Below are positions 23,306 through 32,467 of a stretch of 64,000 nucleotides of DNA, piece after piece. Every line of letters begins with the position of its first letter. Position 1 is the stretch's first letter. The position numbers were made by a program, and so were the translations under genes. The DNA comes from Prevotella sp. (GTDB lineage Bacteria > Bacteroidota > Bacteroidia > Bacteroidales > Bacteroidaceae). The notes below the pieces were generated by a model. That model was not told the DNA's origin. It saw only the letters and a list, made by a program, of their open reading frames with translations, and searched no databases. Location of the stretch: NCBI GenBank assembly GCA_017449675.1, contig JAFTFG010000027.1:57949-121948 (forward strand), read 5' to 3'.

Positions 23306-26300
23306 TTAATATATCTTCTTGATTTCTGCGCCACGATAGTAGTGCAACAATATCTCATCATATTTATATCCCTGCTGTCCCATCACAGCAGCACCGATCT
23401 GGCAGAGTCCCACACCGTGTCCCCACCCTTTTCCATGCAGGCGGAAACCCGTTGCCGTCTTCTCCACGTCAAAGGCGGAACTATACAAATGGCTCTCACT
23501 AAGGGCACGGCGGATCTCCAGTTCCTTGCCAATAGTGAATGTTTTCTTAGTACCCACTATCTTCAGTTTCCAGATACGTCCGCTCTTACCCCGCTCCAGA
23601 GGAACCAGGTCGGTAATATCCCCAAAGTCATCCTTCAAGTTCTCTTTGACAAGACGGGACAACTCTTCCGTCGTATATTCCACCGTCCAGCGGTAGAAGT
23701 CATTCGTCTCCTGATCATAGTCATTAAGGACCTGAGAGAGCACCGCCTTGTCATTGGTATTACAGAAAGGATCAGCGACAGATACCAGATAAGGCTTGGG
23801 AGTATCCTCCCAGCAATACTGGAATTCCTCCGTCACTCCACCGCAACATTTCGAGAAACGTGCATCACATATCTCATCCCCATAGCAGAGAATCCGTCCG
23901 CGAGTAGCCTTCAAAGCCTGCTCCACCGCATTACTGGTCTGCTTGGTGATACCTTGATAGCGCTGACAGTGATCATCGGCACAGACATCAAAGATCGTAT
24001 GATCTTCACGGTCATACCATCGTATCAACTCGTCATCTTTCTTGATAAACGAGAAGAAACCGTCACGCTTCTCACCGCTCTCCTCCCTGCGTTTCATCTG
24101 GGCCAACAGCCAGGAACGGCTGATGACCGCATGCGCCTTCAACAGTTCCAGTCCTGCCGTAGCCTTCATCTCACTGGAGATCACACTAGCCAGATACTGT
24201 TCCACCGGCAGTTGGTTGATTGCGGTGATCTTATCAGCCTCAACGACCAACCGTAATGTACCTAGGAAGACCTGTGTCTCCTTGCGCTCCCAATGGAAAT
24301 TAACACCGATTGTGACATCATGCAGAGAGAACGACGCTGTCGCAGACTGAGGCAGGAAGGTTAACTCCCGATATTGCATACCGCGCCAAAGAATACCACC
24401 CTCAGAGAACTCCACCGTCTGTTCCCCCTTGATGAGTTCTCCTTTTGCCATATAAGGTGCATTCAACTCAAATGCAATCTTCTGTCCACTGACAATACCC
24501 ACCGTCACGTCAGGTTGTTTTGAGATAACCGGTGACATGACCGATGAGGCACCTTTCATCTTGTCAATAACCATCTGCACCTGCTCCGGGGTGAGAGACA
24601 CTTCTTGATAGATACCCAGAGCCACCTCTGGGGTGATCTTCCGGAAGTCCTCCTCACGAGGGGTGATGATCAAGCCTCCCATATCTACGGCACCCGGACT
24701 GATGATATACTGTTGCTCACCGTCTGCCGTATAACAGTCGGGGCGGTGTTTCTTTCTGGGCAATACCACACTGAGCGTGGTCTCCCCCTGTCGCCACACG
24801 ATGACATTCATCATAGGCTCTGTCTCCCCCTCACGCTGAGGAAGACTATCATAGAGACGCTTAAACAAAGCCTCGTCTGTTTCCACGGAATGACTACGTA
24901 TCAGGAAAGCAGCCGACGGATAATCAGCGACATACCAGATACCATTGTCATCATCCTCTTTGATTACCTCTACGAGATTACGACTCAGTCGCTGCCATGC
25001 ACGTTGTATCGGCAGGATATTGGAACTGACAGCCTGTAAATGGGCATGATCCGGAGCAGATGCTCCACAAAGAGGACCATTATATAAGATGGTAAGACCG
25101 GGCGAACTGGTTGCCAGCCGATGCATCTCGGCATACATAGGCAGGATTGCCTGAGGTTTATGCTTGAGTGTCGGCAGCGTGTAATGGAACGGTAAGATAG
25201 GGAAAGGATTTACCAACAGTTCGTAGTCTTTATCTATCACACGGTGTATCTGTTCTTGAGGACGGTTCCCCGCACAGAGGAAACAAGGGCGCTCTGACAA
25301 TGTACGGACATCTATCTTTGCACCAGTAGAACGGATACGGGCTGGATTCCACTGTACCTCCACCTCAATACCGTCACCTATCAGTTCACGATACTCCACA
25401 GTCGCCAGATCACGGTAGCGCTGACGCACCTCATCCCATGTACACATCTGACGGTCGAAGAAACGGATCCATGACGACAGGCTCATCTTTGAACCGGTTC
25501 TAGTATTCATCTGCTGACGGGCTTTCACCTCCATCGTACGCAGACGATCCTTATAGAGGTTGTTGGCATTAATCTTCTCCACAGAGAGGGCTGCATCAGA
25601 ATTACCACCCCAGCGCCTGCAAAGATAAAGTTCTGTATAGATACGTCCAATACGGTAGTTGCGGGAGAAGATCAGTCCAAGGGCATAGTCTTCGCCATAA
25701 GAGGTGTTAGGAAACTGTACCTGACGAAGTATGGGGGTAAAAAAGGCTCGTGGTGCTCCCAAGCCGTTAATACGCAAGGCGTTATTCGGCCCGTTCTCAT
25801 CCGTCCATTCTTTATGGGCTATTAGTCCGGGGGGTAACGTGTTCAAGTCAAAATCACACATCCGATAAGATCCGATCACCATAGCAGCCTTTTGCTTATA
25901 GAATGCATCGACTATCGTCTGCAAAGTCTTAGGCGATGAATAAAGGTCGTCGGAATCCAGTTGCACTGCGAAGCGTCCGCAATACCGGCTGTTGACCGCT
26001 TCGTTCCAACAGCCGCCGATACCCAGGTCGCGGCGTTCTGGCACGATGACATATAGTTTGTCGCTATGGCATAGCGACAGGCTGGACAGGATATCGTCTG
26101 TTCCGTCTGTGGAGTGATTGTCGACCACGATGACGTTGTATTTAAAATTGGCCTTCTGGGAGAGTGCACTCTCTACAGCATCCCGAATAGTCTTTACACG
26201 ATTAAAGACAGGTATCACGACGGAGGCTTCTATCTCAAAATCCTGCTCACTGAAATCAACGTCCTGATACTGCCCGGTATCTACCAATGCGCCAATCTGC

Positions 26301-26974
26301 CGAAGGTGTGCGGTACAGGCCTGTTCCATCTCTATCTGCACCTCACGGTTGGCGGGATTCACATAATCAAACTGTTTCACACCGGAAGCGCGCAGATCGG
26401 TCTCCTCCTCTGTATAGAGGTATTCGTCGAGATGGAACAACGTCCCTTCCCTACTCAGGAACAAGCGTAAATCGTAGAAACCCGCCCACCGATAGTCACG
26501 CTCACGGTCCGTAGTGGCATATTTATGGAGAAGTGAGGTCTGGATAAGCATGAGACTGCCAAAGTCAAAGTCATCACGCAACGACCCTTCCTGATAGTCA
26601 ATCACGGGATGTGCCTTACGCATCCCCTGCTCCATCTGCCAACGGTCACTATACACCATCACCACCTTGGCATCCTCAGCCACCAGCAACATACGCTCCA
26701 AGGCAGTATTACCCAAAGAGATCGGTGTCGGCTTCATGCTCAACAACAAATAGGGGGCTACGGCATGCTCTGCCACACGCATCACGAAATCACTGCTTTG
26801 AAGACTGTCCGTCACTACCCAAGAACAATCTCGGGGAGGCTCGGCTGCTGCCAGTTCTTCCTTTACCAGTAAAAAGATATGTCGAACAGAAGTGCTCTTA
26901 CGTAACTGCTCTATCGTTTCCGCTATATCAGCGACTGACTGACAGGAGAGGAAACAATCCATTTTCTGTCTCAT
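23306..26974 (-). CDS. Three-domain protein: GT2 glycosyltransferase, DUF4922/GalT-like, SpoIID/LytB
   Basis: This is a 1222-residue fusion. Residues 248-480 are a family 2 glycosyltransferase (SVVIPVFNRVKTIRDAVES; DxD-type QLDSDDLY at 338-345). Residues about 520-870 resemble DUF4922, a GalT/Ap4A-phosphorylase-like fold of the HIT superfamily, with Cys564-x2-Cys567 and the active-site triad region HAHLQ (643-647). Residues about 900-1222 are a SpoIID/LytB domain (KAHAVISRSW; GKGWGHGVGLCQIGA). SpoIID proteins are normally exported lytic transglycosylases or amidase enhancers, yet no signal peptide is visible here. The gene precedes an AmpG-like permease by 5 nt. The promoter TACCTTTG is at 27005-27012 (minus strand). 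It may process recycled wall fragments, but this is inference. Confidence 0.82.
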   Translation of the reverse strand: MRQKMDCFLSCQSVADIAETIEQLRKSTSVRHIFLLVKEELAAAEPPRDCSWVVTDSLQSSDFVMRVAEHAVAPYLLLSMKPTPISLGNTALERMLLVAEDAKVVMVYSDRWQMEQGMRKAHPVIDYQEGSLRDDFDFGSLMLIQTSLLHKYATTDRERDYRWAGFYDLRLFLSREGTLFHLDEYLYTEEETDLRASGVKQFDYVNPANREVQIEMEQACTAHLRQIGALVDTGQYQDVDFSEQDFEIEASVVIPVFNRVKTIRDAVESALSQKANFKYNVIVVDNHSTDGTDDILSSLSLCHSDKLYVIVPERRDLGIGGCWNEAVNSRYCGRFAVQLDSDDLYSSPKTLQTIVDAFYKQKAAMVIGSYRMCDFDLNTLPPGLIAHKEWTDENGPNNALRINGLGAPRAFFTPILRQVQFPNTSYGEDYALGLIFSRNYRIGRIYTELYLCRRWGGNSDAALSVEKINANNLYKDRLRTMEVKARQQMNTRTGSKMSLSSWIRFFDRQMCTWDEVRQRYRDLATVEYRELIGDGIEVEVQWNPARIRSTGAKIDVRTLSERPCFLCAGNRPQEQIHRVIDKDYELLVNPFPILPFHYTLPTLKHKPQAILPMYAEMHRLATSSPGLTILYNGPLCGASAPDHAHLQAVSSNILPIQRAWQRLSRNLVEVIKEDDDNGIWYVADYPSAAFLIRSHSVETDEALFKRLYDSLPQREGETEPMMNVIVWRQGETTLSVVLPRKKHRPDCYTADGEQQYIISPGAVDMGGLIITPREEDFRKITPEVALGIYQEVSLTPEQVQMVIDKMKGASSVMSPVISKQPDVTVGIVSGQKIAFELNAPYMAKGELIKGEQTVEFSEGGILWRGMQYRELTFLPQSATASFSLHDVTIGVNFHWERKETQVFLGTLRLVVEADKITAINQLPVEQYLASVISSEMKATAGLELLKAHAVISRSWLLAQMKRREESGEKRDGFFSFIKKDDELIRWYDREDHTIFDVCADDHCQRYQGITKQTSNAVEQALKATRGRILCYGDEICDARFSKCCGGVTEEFQYCWEDTPKPYLVSVADPFCNTNDKAVLSQVLNDYDQETNDFYRWTVEYTTEELSRLVKENLKDDFGDITDLVPLERGKSGRIWKLKIVGTKKTFTIGKELEIRRALSESHLYSSAFDVEKTATGFRLHGKGWGHGVGLCQIGAAVMGQQGYKYDEILLHYYRGAEIKKIY

Positions 26975-27064
26975 AAAATCCTGCTATTGAATGATTATTA
27001 GCCACAAAGGTACAACTTTTTCCTTAAAACTCAAATAAAATTTGGTTTTCTTCTCACTTATTCG

Positions 27065-27072
27065 TAATTTTG
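27065..27072 (+). promoter_or_regulatory. Promoter -7 box immediately before rlmN
   Basis: TAATTTTG ends 5 nt before ATG 27078. It excludes the longer reading frame from 27042 and implies a leaderless or near-leaderless transcript. Confidence 0.55.
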
Positions 27073-27077
27073 CACTC

Positions 27078-28133
27078 ATGTTAGCAAAAAAGAGACTACT
27101 GGGCATGACACCAACGGAGTTGAAAGACATCGTTGTGGATCTGGGGATGCCTGCTTTCACGGCAAAGCAGATAGCCCAATGGTTATATGAGAAACATGTC
27201 CATAGCATTGAGGAGATGACGAATCTCTCGAAACAGAACCGACAACGACTCTCTGAAGCATATGAGGTAGGTATCATGGCTCCCGTTGACTGTCAGCACA
27301 GCAAGGACGGAACCATCAAATACCTGTTCCCTGTTGAAACAGACAAAGGCCAACAGTCAAAGGCCAACAGCACTCATTTCGTTGAGACCGTCTTCATTCC
27401 CGATCACGACAGGGCCACCCTCTGTGTATCTTGTCAAGTAGGCTGTAAGATGAACTGTCTGTTCTGTCAGACAGGAAAACAGGGGTGGAACGGTAATCTG
27501 ACGGTGGCAGATATCCTCAACCAAATACACGCACTACCGGAGAGAGACGCTCTGACGAATATCGTATTCATGGGACAAGGTGAACCCATGGACAACTTGG
27601 ATGCCGTACTACAGGCCTGTGAGATCCTGACCGCTCCGTGGGGGCATCAATGGAGTCCTAAACGTATCACGGTGAGTTCGGTAGGGGTCCGTGGAAGACT
27701 CAAACGTTTCCTGGACGAGAGCGACTGCCATATCGCCATCTCGATGCACTCCCCACTGCATGAGCAGCGACAACAGTTGATGCCTGCCGAGAAAGCCATG
27801 TCAATAGCCGAGACGGTGGAACTGCTGAAACAATATGATTTCACCCATCAACGCAGGTGTTCCTTCGAATACATCTGTTTTGGAGGACTTAACGACTCTC
27901 CTGTCTACGGACGTGAGATTGTCAAACTGTTAGAAGGACTGGAGTGTCGCGTCAATCTTATCCGATTCCACGAGATACCGGATGTCGACCTGCCCTCCTC
28001 CAACGAGAAACGGATGGAAGCCCTGCGTGACTATCTGACACATCACGGTATCACCACCACGATTCGTGCCAGCCGAGGACAAGACATCCTAGCCGCCTGC
28101 GGCCTGCTAAGCACTGCCAAGCAGTCGCAGTAA
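27078..28133 (+). CDS. rlmN: 23S rRNA/tRNA adenine-C2 methyltransferase RlmN
   Basis: About 351 residues starting MLAKKRLLGMTPTELKDIV. The radical SAM cluster motif CQVGCKMNCLFC (CxxxCxxC) and the RlmN/Cfr blocks NIVFMGQGEPMDN, RITVSSVGVRG and AISMHSP are all present, as is the C-terminal RASRGQDILAACGLL, whose cysteine forms the methylated intermediate. RlmN methylates C2 of A2503 in 23S rRNA and A37 of some tRNAs. An unusual insertion (TDKGQQSKANS) encoded by two copies of AAAGGCCAACAG sits before THFVETVF. The start at 27078 is chosen because of the promoter box ending 27072. Confidence 0.93.
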   Translation: MLAKKRLLGMTPTELKDIVVDLGMPAFTAKQIAQWLYEKHVHSIEEMTNLSKQNRQRLSEAYEVGIMAPVDCQHSKDGTIKYLFPVETDKGQQSKANSTHFVETVFIPDHDRATLCVSCQVGCKMNCLFCQTGKQGWNGNLTVADILNQIHALPERDALTNIVFMGQGEPMDNLDAVLQACEILTAPWGHQWSPKRITVSSVGVRGRLKRFLDESDCHIAISMHSPLHEQRQQLMPAEKAMSIAETVELLKQYDFTHQRRCSFEYICFGGLNDSPVYGREIVKLLEGLECRVNLIRFHEIPDVDLPSSNEKRMEALRDYLTHHGITTTIRASRGQDILAACGLLSTAKQSQ

Positions 28134-28175
28134 AAGAATCTCGGAATATCGAAATATCGAAATATTAAAAACAAT

Positions 28176-29285
28176 ATGGAAGAAAGAATGATTCGCGTGG
28201 CTATCACGCAAGGAGATACGAACGGAGTGGGTTGTGAGGTGATCCTCAAGACCTTCGCCGATCCTGAGATGTTTGATCTATGTACCCCGATTGTTTACGG
28301 CTCACCAAAGGTGTTGGCCTACCATCGGAAGGCACTGAATCTGGAGACAAACTTCAGCATTATCCATTCCGCTGAGGAAGCAAGAGATGGCAGACTGAAT
28401 GTGCTGACCTGTTTTGACGATGAGGTGAAGATTGAACTAGGACAACCCTCTGAGGAAGCCGGGCAGGCTGCGTATAAGGCACTCGACCGTGCGATGACCG
28501 ACTATCGGGCTGGACTCTATGACGTATTGGTCACTGCTCCTATCAATAAAGCGACCATCCAGAGCCCGGGCTTCCATTTTCCCGGTCATACAGAATTTAT
28601 TGAGACCTGTGTGGGCGATGGCAACAAGGCTCTGATGATCTTGATGAACGAGAATCTACGTGTAGCCTTGGTGACTACCCATTTACCTATCAAGGATATC
28701 TCGAAGGCAATTACCCAAAAGGCTATCGTAGAGAAGGCAACAATCTTCCATAAGAGCCTGAAACGTGACTTCCGCATCTCCAATCCCCGTATTGCAGTAC
28801 TCTCGCTAAACCCACATGCCGGTGACAACGGACTACTGGGCTCTGAAGAGCAGGATATCATCAAACCTGCTATCGACGAACTGGAGTCGAAAGGTATTCA
28901 GGCCTTCGGTCCTTATGCGGCTGACGGTTTCTTCGGAACGAATGCCTATGACTATTTTGATGGTGTACTTGCCATGTATCATGACCAGGGACTGGCTCCC
29001 TTCAAGACCATCGCCTTGGAGAGCGGTGTCAACTTCACGGCAGGACTACCAATCGTCCGCACCTCTCCAGATCATGGGACAGCATACGATATCGCAGGAC
29101 AAGGGAAGGCTGACGAGAACTCCTTCCGCCAGGCCGTCTATACAGCCATCGATGTCTTCCGTAACCGTATCAACTATGATGAGCCGTTGCAGAACCCGCT
29201 TCCGAAACTCTTCCATGAGAAAAGGGATGACAGCGAGAAGGTGCGCTTTGCTATTCCTAAGGCAAAAGACCAGGCGGAAAGTTAA
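28176..29285 (+). CDS. pdxA: 4-hydroxythreonine-4-phosphate dehydrogenase
   Basis: The 369-residue protein matches PdxA along its length: AITQGDTNGVGCEVILK, VTAPINKATIQ, FPGHTEFI (metal His), LSLNPHAGDNGLLG and MYHDQGLAPFK (His and Asp metal ligands), and TSPDHGTAYDIAG. It oxidises 4-phosphohydroxy-threonine in the DXP-dependent route to pyridoxal phosphate. ATG codons at 28176 and 28188 are both plausible; the second is preceded by GGAAGAAAGA. It follows rlmN by 42 nt on the same strand; the gap holds a short ATATCGAA tandem repeat. Cytoplasmic. Confidence 0.92.
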   Translation: MEERMIRVAITQGDTNGVGCEVILKTFADPEMFDLCTPIVYGSPKVLAYHRKALNLETNFSIIHSAEEARDGRLNVLTCFDDEVKIELGQPSEEAGQAAYKALDRAMTDYRAGLYDVLVTAPINKATIQSPGFHFPGHTEFIETCVGDGNKALMILMNENLRVALVTTHLPIKDISKAITQKAIVEKATIFHKSLKRDFRISNPRIAVLSLNPHAGDNGLLGSEEQDIIKPAIDELESKGIQAFGPYAADGFFGTNAYDYFDGVLAMYHDQGLAPFKTIALESGVNFTAGLPIVRTSPDHGTAYDIAGQGKADENSFRQAVYTAIDVFRNRINYDEPLQNPLPKLFHEKRDDSEKVRFAIPKAKDQAES

Positions 29286-29324
29286 TTTTCTGCCAAAGTA
29301 TGCCATTATGTCAGATTTTCTTCG

Positions 29325-29332
29325 TACCTTTG
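29325..29332 (+). promoter_or_regulatory. Promoter -7 box of the sigma54-activator operon
   Basis: TACCTTTG 15 nt before ATG 29348. Confidence 0.6.
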
Positions 29333-29347
29333 CAGCCCATCGGCTAA

Positions 29348-30562
29348 ATGAAGAGTTCGGAACTACAGAACATCAAACAGCGTTACAGTATCGTAGGTAA
29401 CTGCGAGGCTTTGAACCATGCGCTGGATGTCGCCCTACAGGTGGCACCCACTGACTTGAGTGTGCTTATTGTAGGAGAAAGCGGTGTCGGTAAGGAAATT
29501 ATTCCACGTGTCATTCATGACAATTCGCCCCGTAAACGGGAGAAATATTTTGCCATCAACTGTGGCTCCATCCCTGAGGGCACCATCGATAGTGAGTTGT
29601 TCGGACACGTGAAAGGCTCGTTTACCGGTGCCATCAACGATTCTCCCGGATATTTCGGAGTGGCTAACAAAGGAACGTTGTTCCTGGACGAGGTGGGCGA
29701 ACTGCCACTGGCTACTCAAGCACGACTGCTACGCGTGCTGGAGACCGGTGAGTATATTCCCGTAGGTGCTACCGAAGTACGTAAGACGGATGTACGAATC
29801 GTGGCTGCCACTAACGTCAATATCCGACAGGCTATCAGCGAAGGACGATTCCGTGAGGATCTCTATTATCGTCTGAACTCCATACCCATTCAGATTCCGC
29901 CATTACGTGAACGCGGAGAGGACATCGTACTCCTTTTCCGTCTCTTCGCCATGCAGATGGCAGAGAAATACAGGATGGACAAAGTGGTCCTGACTGAAGA
30001 TGCCAAACAGATGCTGATGCGATACAAATGGCCAGGCAACGTGCGCCAACTGAAAAATATCACAGAACAGATCAGTATTCTTAGCACGGAACGGGAAATC
30101 ACACCAGAGATTCTCGCCCACTTCATCCCACAGGATCAGGAGACCACCCAACTGGCTACCATTCATAGTGAGGGAGACCACTCGTTTGAGAATGAACGAG
30201 AGATTCTCTACAAGATTCTCTTCGAGTTACGCAGCAATGTCAATGACATGCGACGGGAGGTGAGTAATCTGAAGAAACAGATAGAGGATGTACAGACAGC
30301 ACCGGCTACGGCTATCCCGACAACACAACTCGCCCCCATCCAGCCGATCCAACCTATCACCACAGCGGAAGACGCAGTGGCTGAGGAATACGTGGAACCT
30401 GTCAGAGAACCTGAGAACCTCAACCTTGACGCATGGAGTCGTCAGGCATTGGAGAAAGCACTGGAGCGGAATGGCGGTAACCGCAAGAAGGCCGCCTTGG
30501 AATTGGGAATCAGTGACCGTACCCTATATCGTAGACTGAAACAATATGGACTGGACAAATAG
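29348..30562 (+). CDS. Sigma54-dependent transcriptional activator without receiver domain
   Basis: The 404-residue protein has a sigma54 activator AAA+ domain from residue 15: Walker A GESGVGKE, the sigma54-contact loop as GSFTGA (canonical GAFTGA), Walker B GTLFLDEVGE, and the arginine finger region REDLYYRLNSIPIQIPPLRER. A Pro/Thr-rich linker (about 320-350) leads to a Fis-type HTH (LGISDRTLYRRLKQYGL). There is no N-terminal sensor domain, so activity must be controlled by level or partner. The 3' end overlaps the LptE gene by 17 nt. The order activator-LptE-TPR-SecG recurs, to my knowledge, across Bacteroidales. Confidence 0.92.
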   Translation: MKSSELQNIKQRYSIVGNCEALNHALDVALQVAPTDLSVLIVGESGVGKEIIPRVIHDNSPRKREKYFAINCGSIPEGTIDSELFGHVKGSFTGAINDSPGYFGVANKGTLFLDEVGELPLATQARLLRVLETGEYIPVGATEVRKTDVRIVAATNVNIRQAISEGRFREDLYYRLNSIPIQIPPLRERGEDIVLLFRLFAMQMAEKYRMDKVVLTEDAKQMLMRYKWPGNVRQLKNITEQISILSTEREITPEILAHFIPQDQETTQLATIHSEGDHSFENEREILYKILFELRSNVNDMRREVSNLKKQIEDVQTAPATAIPTTQLAPIQPIQPITTAEDAVAEEYVEPVREPENLNLDAWSRQALEKALERNGGNRKKAALELGISDRTLYRRLKQYGLDK

Positions 30563-31067
30563 ACATATCAAACTCGTCATGATGATGGCAGCCATGCTGA
30601 TGATCACTGCCTGCTCAGTGAGTTATAAGTTCAATGGGGCCAGCATTGACTATACCAAGACGAAGACAATCCAGATCAGTGACTTCCCCATCCGATCCAG
30701 TTATGTGTGGGGACCGATGGGACCGATGTTCAACAACCAGTTGAAAGACGAGTTTGCTAATCATACCCGCCTACAACAGGTACGTCGTAACGGTGACCTA
30801 AAGATTGAGGGTGAGATCACCCAATATCAACAGCGCAACAAATCAGTGTCCGCCGAGGGCTACTCTGCCCAGACAGAACTCTCCATGACCGTCAATGTGC
30901 GCTTCACCAACAACGTCAATCATAACGAGGATTTTGAGCGCCAGTTTACGGCGACTTCAACATACGAGACAACGCAGTCTCTGAACTCCGTACAGGAGGA
31001 ACTCGTAACACAAATGGTCAAAGACCTGTGTGAACAGATATTCAACGCCACAGTGGCAAACTGGTAA
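30546..31067 (+). CDS. LptE-like LPS-assembly lipoprotein
   Basis: The 173-residue protein has a lipoprotein signal ending MLMITAC (Cys23) followed by SVSYKFNGASIDYTKTKTI, the typical N-terminus of Bacteroidota LptE-family proteins. Mature beta-strands include GDLKIEGEITQYQQ and ELSMTVNVRFTNN. LptE plugs and helps fold LptD in the outer membrane for lipopolysaccharide delivery. The gene overlaps the upstream activator gene and lies 8 nt before the next gene, so it is part of a four-gene operon ending in secG. Confidence 0.85.
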   Translation: MDWTNRHIKLVMMMAAMLMITACSVSYKFNGASIDYTKTKTIQISDFPIRSSYVWGPMGPMFNNQLKDEFANHTRLQQVRRNGDLKIEGEITQYQQRNKSVSAEGYSAQTELSMTVNVRFTNNVNHNEDFERQFTATSTYETTQSLNSVQEELVTQMVKDLCEQIFNATVANW

Positions 31068-31075
31068 TAGAAGAG

Positions 31076-31828
31076 ATGGATTTGGTAGAACTGATAAACC
31101 ACCCCGAACGAATGGATCGCGACACACTCTATGAGTTGCGGTCTACATTGGCTCTTCACCCCTACTTCCAGACCGTTCGGCTGTTGATGCTCCACAACCT
31201 CTATGTGTTGCACGATGCCACCTTTGATGAAGAATTAAGACGGGCGGCTGTCTATATCACAGACCGCAAGAACCTCTTTAATATGGTGGAGGCGGCTCAT
31301 TATCAACTCAGGCAAACGGCTAACAGCAAACGGCTAACAGCCAACAGCCAGGACGAAAATCGGACGATGGCACTCATCGACACCTTTCTCGACTCTATCC
31401 CTGCAGAGAATAACGCAGGGACTTCTCCCAAGAGCAAACGCCGACCGACTCCCAAAGACGCTACCGTCGACTATGTCGCCTATCTGCTTGAGAGCGAAGG
31501 AAGCAATGCCCTGGAAGACACGCCACAGATGCAAGGACAGGATCTCATCGACCACTTCCTGCACGAAGAGCAAGGACGGATCCTACTTAATGACTTCAAA
31601 GAGGAAGACAGCCAAGAAACCGTTCCTGTGGTGGAAGAAGAACCGGCTGAGGAGGAATATTTCACAGAAACCTTGGCTCGTATCTATATCAAACAAGGAC
31701 GCTATCAAAAGGCACTGGATATTATCCAGAGACTCAGTAGCAACTTCCCTGAGAAAAATGCATATTTTGCCGACCAAATCAGATTCTTAGAGAAATTAAT
31801 CATAAATAGTAATAAAAAACAAAAGTAA
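31076..31828 (+). CDS. TPR-like conserved protein
   Basis: The 250-residue protein has an N-terminal helical region (MDLVELINHPERMDRDTLYE), an acidic middle, and a C-terminal TPR-like pair of helices (TETLARIYIKQGRYQKALDIIQRLSSNFPEKNAYF). No signal peptide. Function unknown, but the position between lptE and secG appears conserved in Bacteroidales. Residues about 82-92 (ANSKRLTANSQ) are encoded by a run of ACGGCTAACAGC-like repeats that looks like an in-frame insertion. Cytoplasmic, or peripheral to the Sec/Lpt machinery. Confidence 0.75.
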   Translation: MDLVELINHPERMDRDTLYELRSTLALHPYFQTVRLLMLHNLYVLHDATFDEELRRAAVYITDRKNLFNMVEAAHYQLRQTANSKRLTANSQDENRTMALIDTFLDSIPAENNAGTSPKSKRRPTPKDATVDYVAYLLESEGSNALEDTPQMQGQDLIDHFLHEEQGRILLNDFKEEDSQETVPVVEEEPAEEEYFTETLARIYIKQGRYQKALDIIQRLSSNFPEKNAYFADQIRFLEKLIINSNKKQK

Positions 31829-31829
31829 A

Positions 31830-32234
31830 ATGTACACATTATTTGTAATTCTTATCGTGATTGCAGCCATACTGATGATCGGTATCGTGCTGATTCAAGA
31901 GTCAAAGGGTGGCGGTCTGTCATCCAGTTTCGCCAACTACAACCAGATTGGCGGTGTCCGCAAGACCACTGACTTTGTAGAGAAAGCCACATGGGGACTT
32001 GCCATTGCTATGGTACTCTTCAGTGTTGTATGCGCATGGGTTGCCCCCACTGCCAGCACAGAGGGTTCTGTTATGGAGAACTATCAGGCTCCTGCCACCA
32101 ATCCTAACAACCTGCCAGGCTTTGGTGCCAGCCAGACCAAGGATGCCGCCGCACCTGCTGCTGAAGGTACTACTCCTGCCGCACCCGCTACTCCTGCTGA
32201 TGCTCCTAAGGCACCTGCACAGCCTGCGAAGTAA
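31830..32234 (+). CDS. secG: Preprotein translocase subunit SecG
   Basis: The 134-residue protein has two membrane helices (3-22 and 54-72) with the SecG signature between them: VLIQESKGGGLSSSF and TTDFVEKATWGLAI. The C-terminal tail is a long Pro/Ala-rich stretch typical of Bacteroidota SecG. It stimulates SecYE-driven export in the inner membrane. The ATG is 1 nt after the stop of the TPR gene. It is the last gene of the sigma54-activator operon. A 13-bp inverted repeat follows at 32253. Confidence 0.93.
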   Translation: MYTLFVILIVIAAILMIGIVLIQESKGGGLSSSFANYNQIGGVRKTTDFVEKATWGLAIAMVLFSVVCAWVAPTASTEGSVMENYQAPATNPNNLPGFGASQTKDAAAPAAEGTTPAAPATPADAPKAPAQPAK

Positions 32235-32252
32235 AGAAAATGCAAAAAAGTG

Positions 32253-32285
32253 CGTGATTTATTTGGCCAATTCAAATAAATCACG
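32253..32285. repeat. 13-bp perfect inverted repeat between secG and tRNA-His
   Basis: CGTGATTTATTTG (32253-32265) and CAAATAAATCACG (32273-32285) with a 7-nt loop. It directly abuts the tRNA promoter box at 32286 and overlaps its likely -33 region, so it could be a terminator for secG or an operator. Confidence 0.65.
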
Positions 32286-32293
32286 TACCTTTG
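32286..32293 (+). promoter_or_regulatory. Promoter -7 box of tRNA-His
   Basis: TACCTTTG 30 nt before the tRNA 5' end. Confidence 0.65.
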
Positions 32294-32322
32294 CATCCGA
32301 TTTGAAAAGGACAATGCACGAT

Positions 32323-32397
32323 GGTGCCCGTAGTTCAGTTGGTTAGAGCGTCAGATTGTGGTTCTGAATGTCGACGGTTCGAGTCCGTCCGGGCACC
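32323..32397 (+). tRNA. tRNA-His (GTG)
   Basis: The sequence folds as a tRNA: acceptor GTGCCCG/CGGGCAC, anticodon arm TCAGA-TTGTGGT-TCTGA with anticodon GTG at 32358-32360, and T arm with GGTTCGAGTCC. The extra G at 32323 opposite C32397 is the G-1 mark of tRNA-His. The CCA end is not fully encoded. Followed by a terminator that is duplicated. Confidence 0.95.
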
Positions 32398-32403
32398 CAA
32401 AAG

Positions 32404-32437
32404 GAGACATCGCTGAAAAGCAATGTCTCTTTTTTTT
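32404..32437 (+). terminator. tRNA-His terminator, first copy
   Basis: Stem GAGACATCGCT/AGCAATGTCTC with a GAAA loop, then eight T. A second copy is at 32468-32499. Confidence 0.8.
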
Positions 32438-32467
32438 GTGAGCAGTGCAAAACGGCACCCCCAAAAG

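Noticed and set aside
23342-24256. 304-codon plus-strand ORF inside the GT2-SpoIID gene
   Set aside because: It is antisense to a gene with clear domains and has no recognisable product.
27042-27077. N-terminal extension of RlmN
   Set aside because: It starts upstream of the TAATTTTG box; the conserved N-terminus begins at MLAKKRLLGMT.
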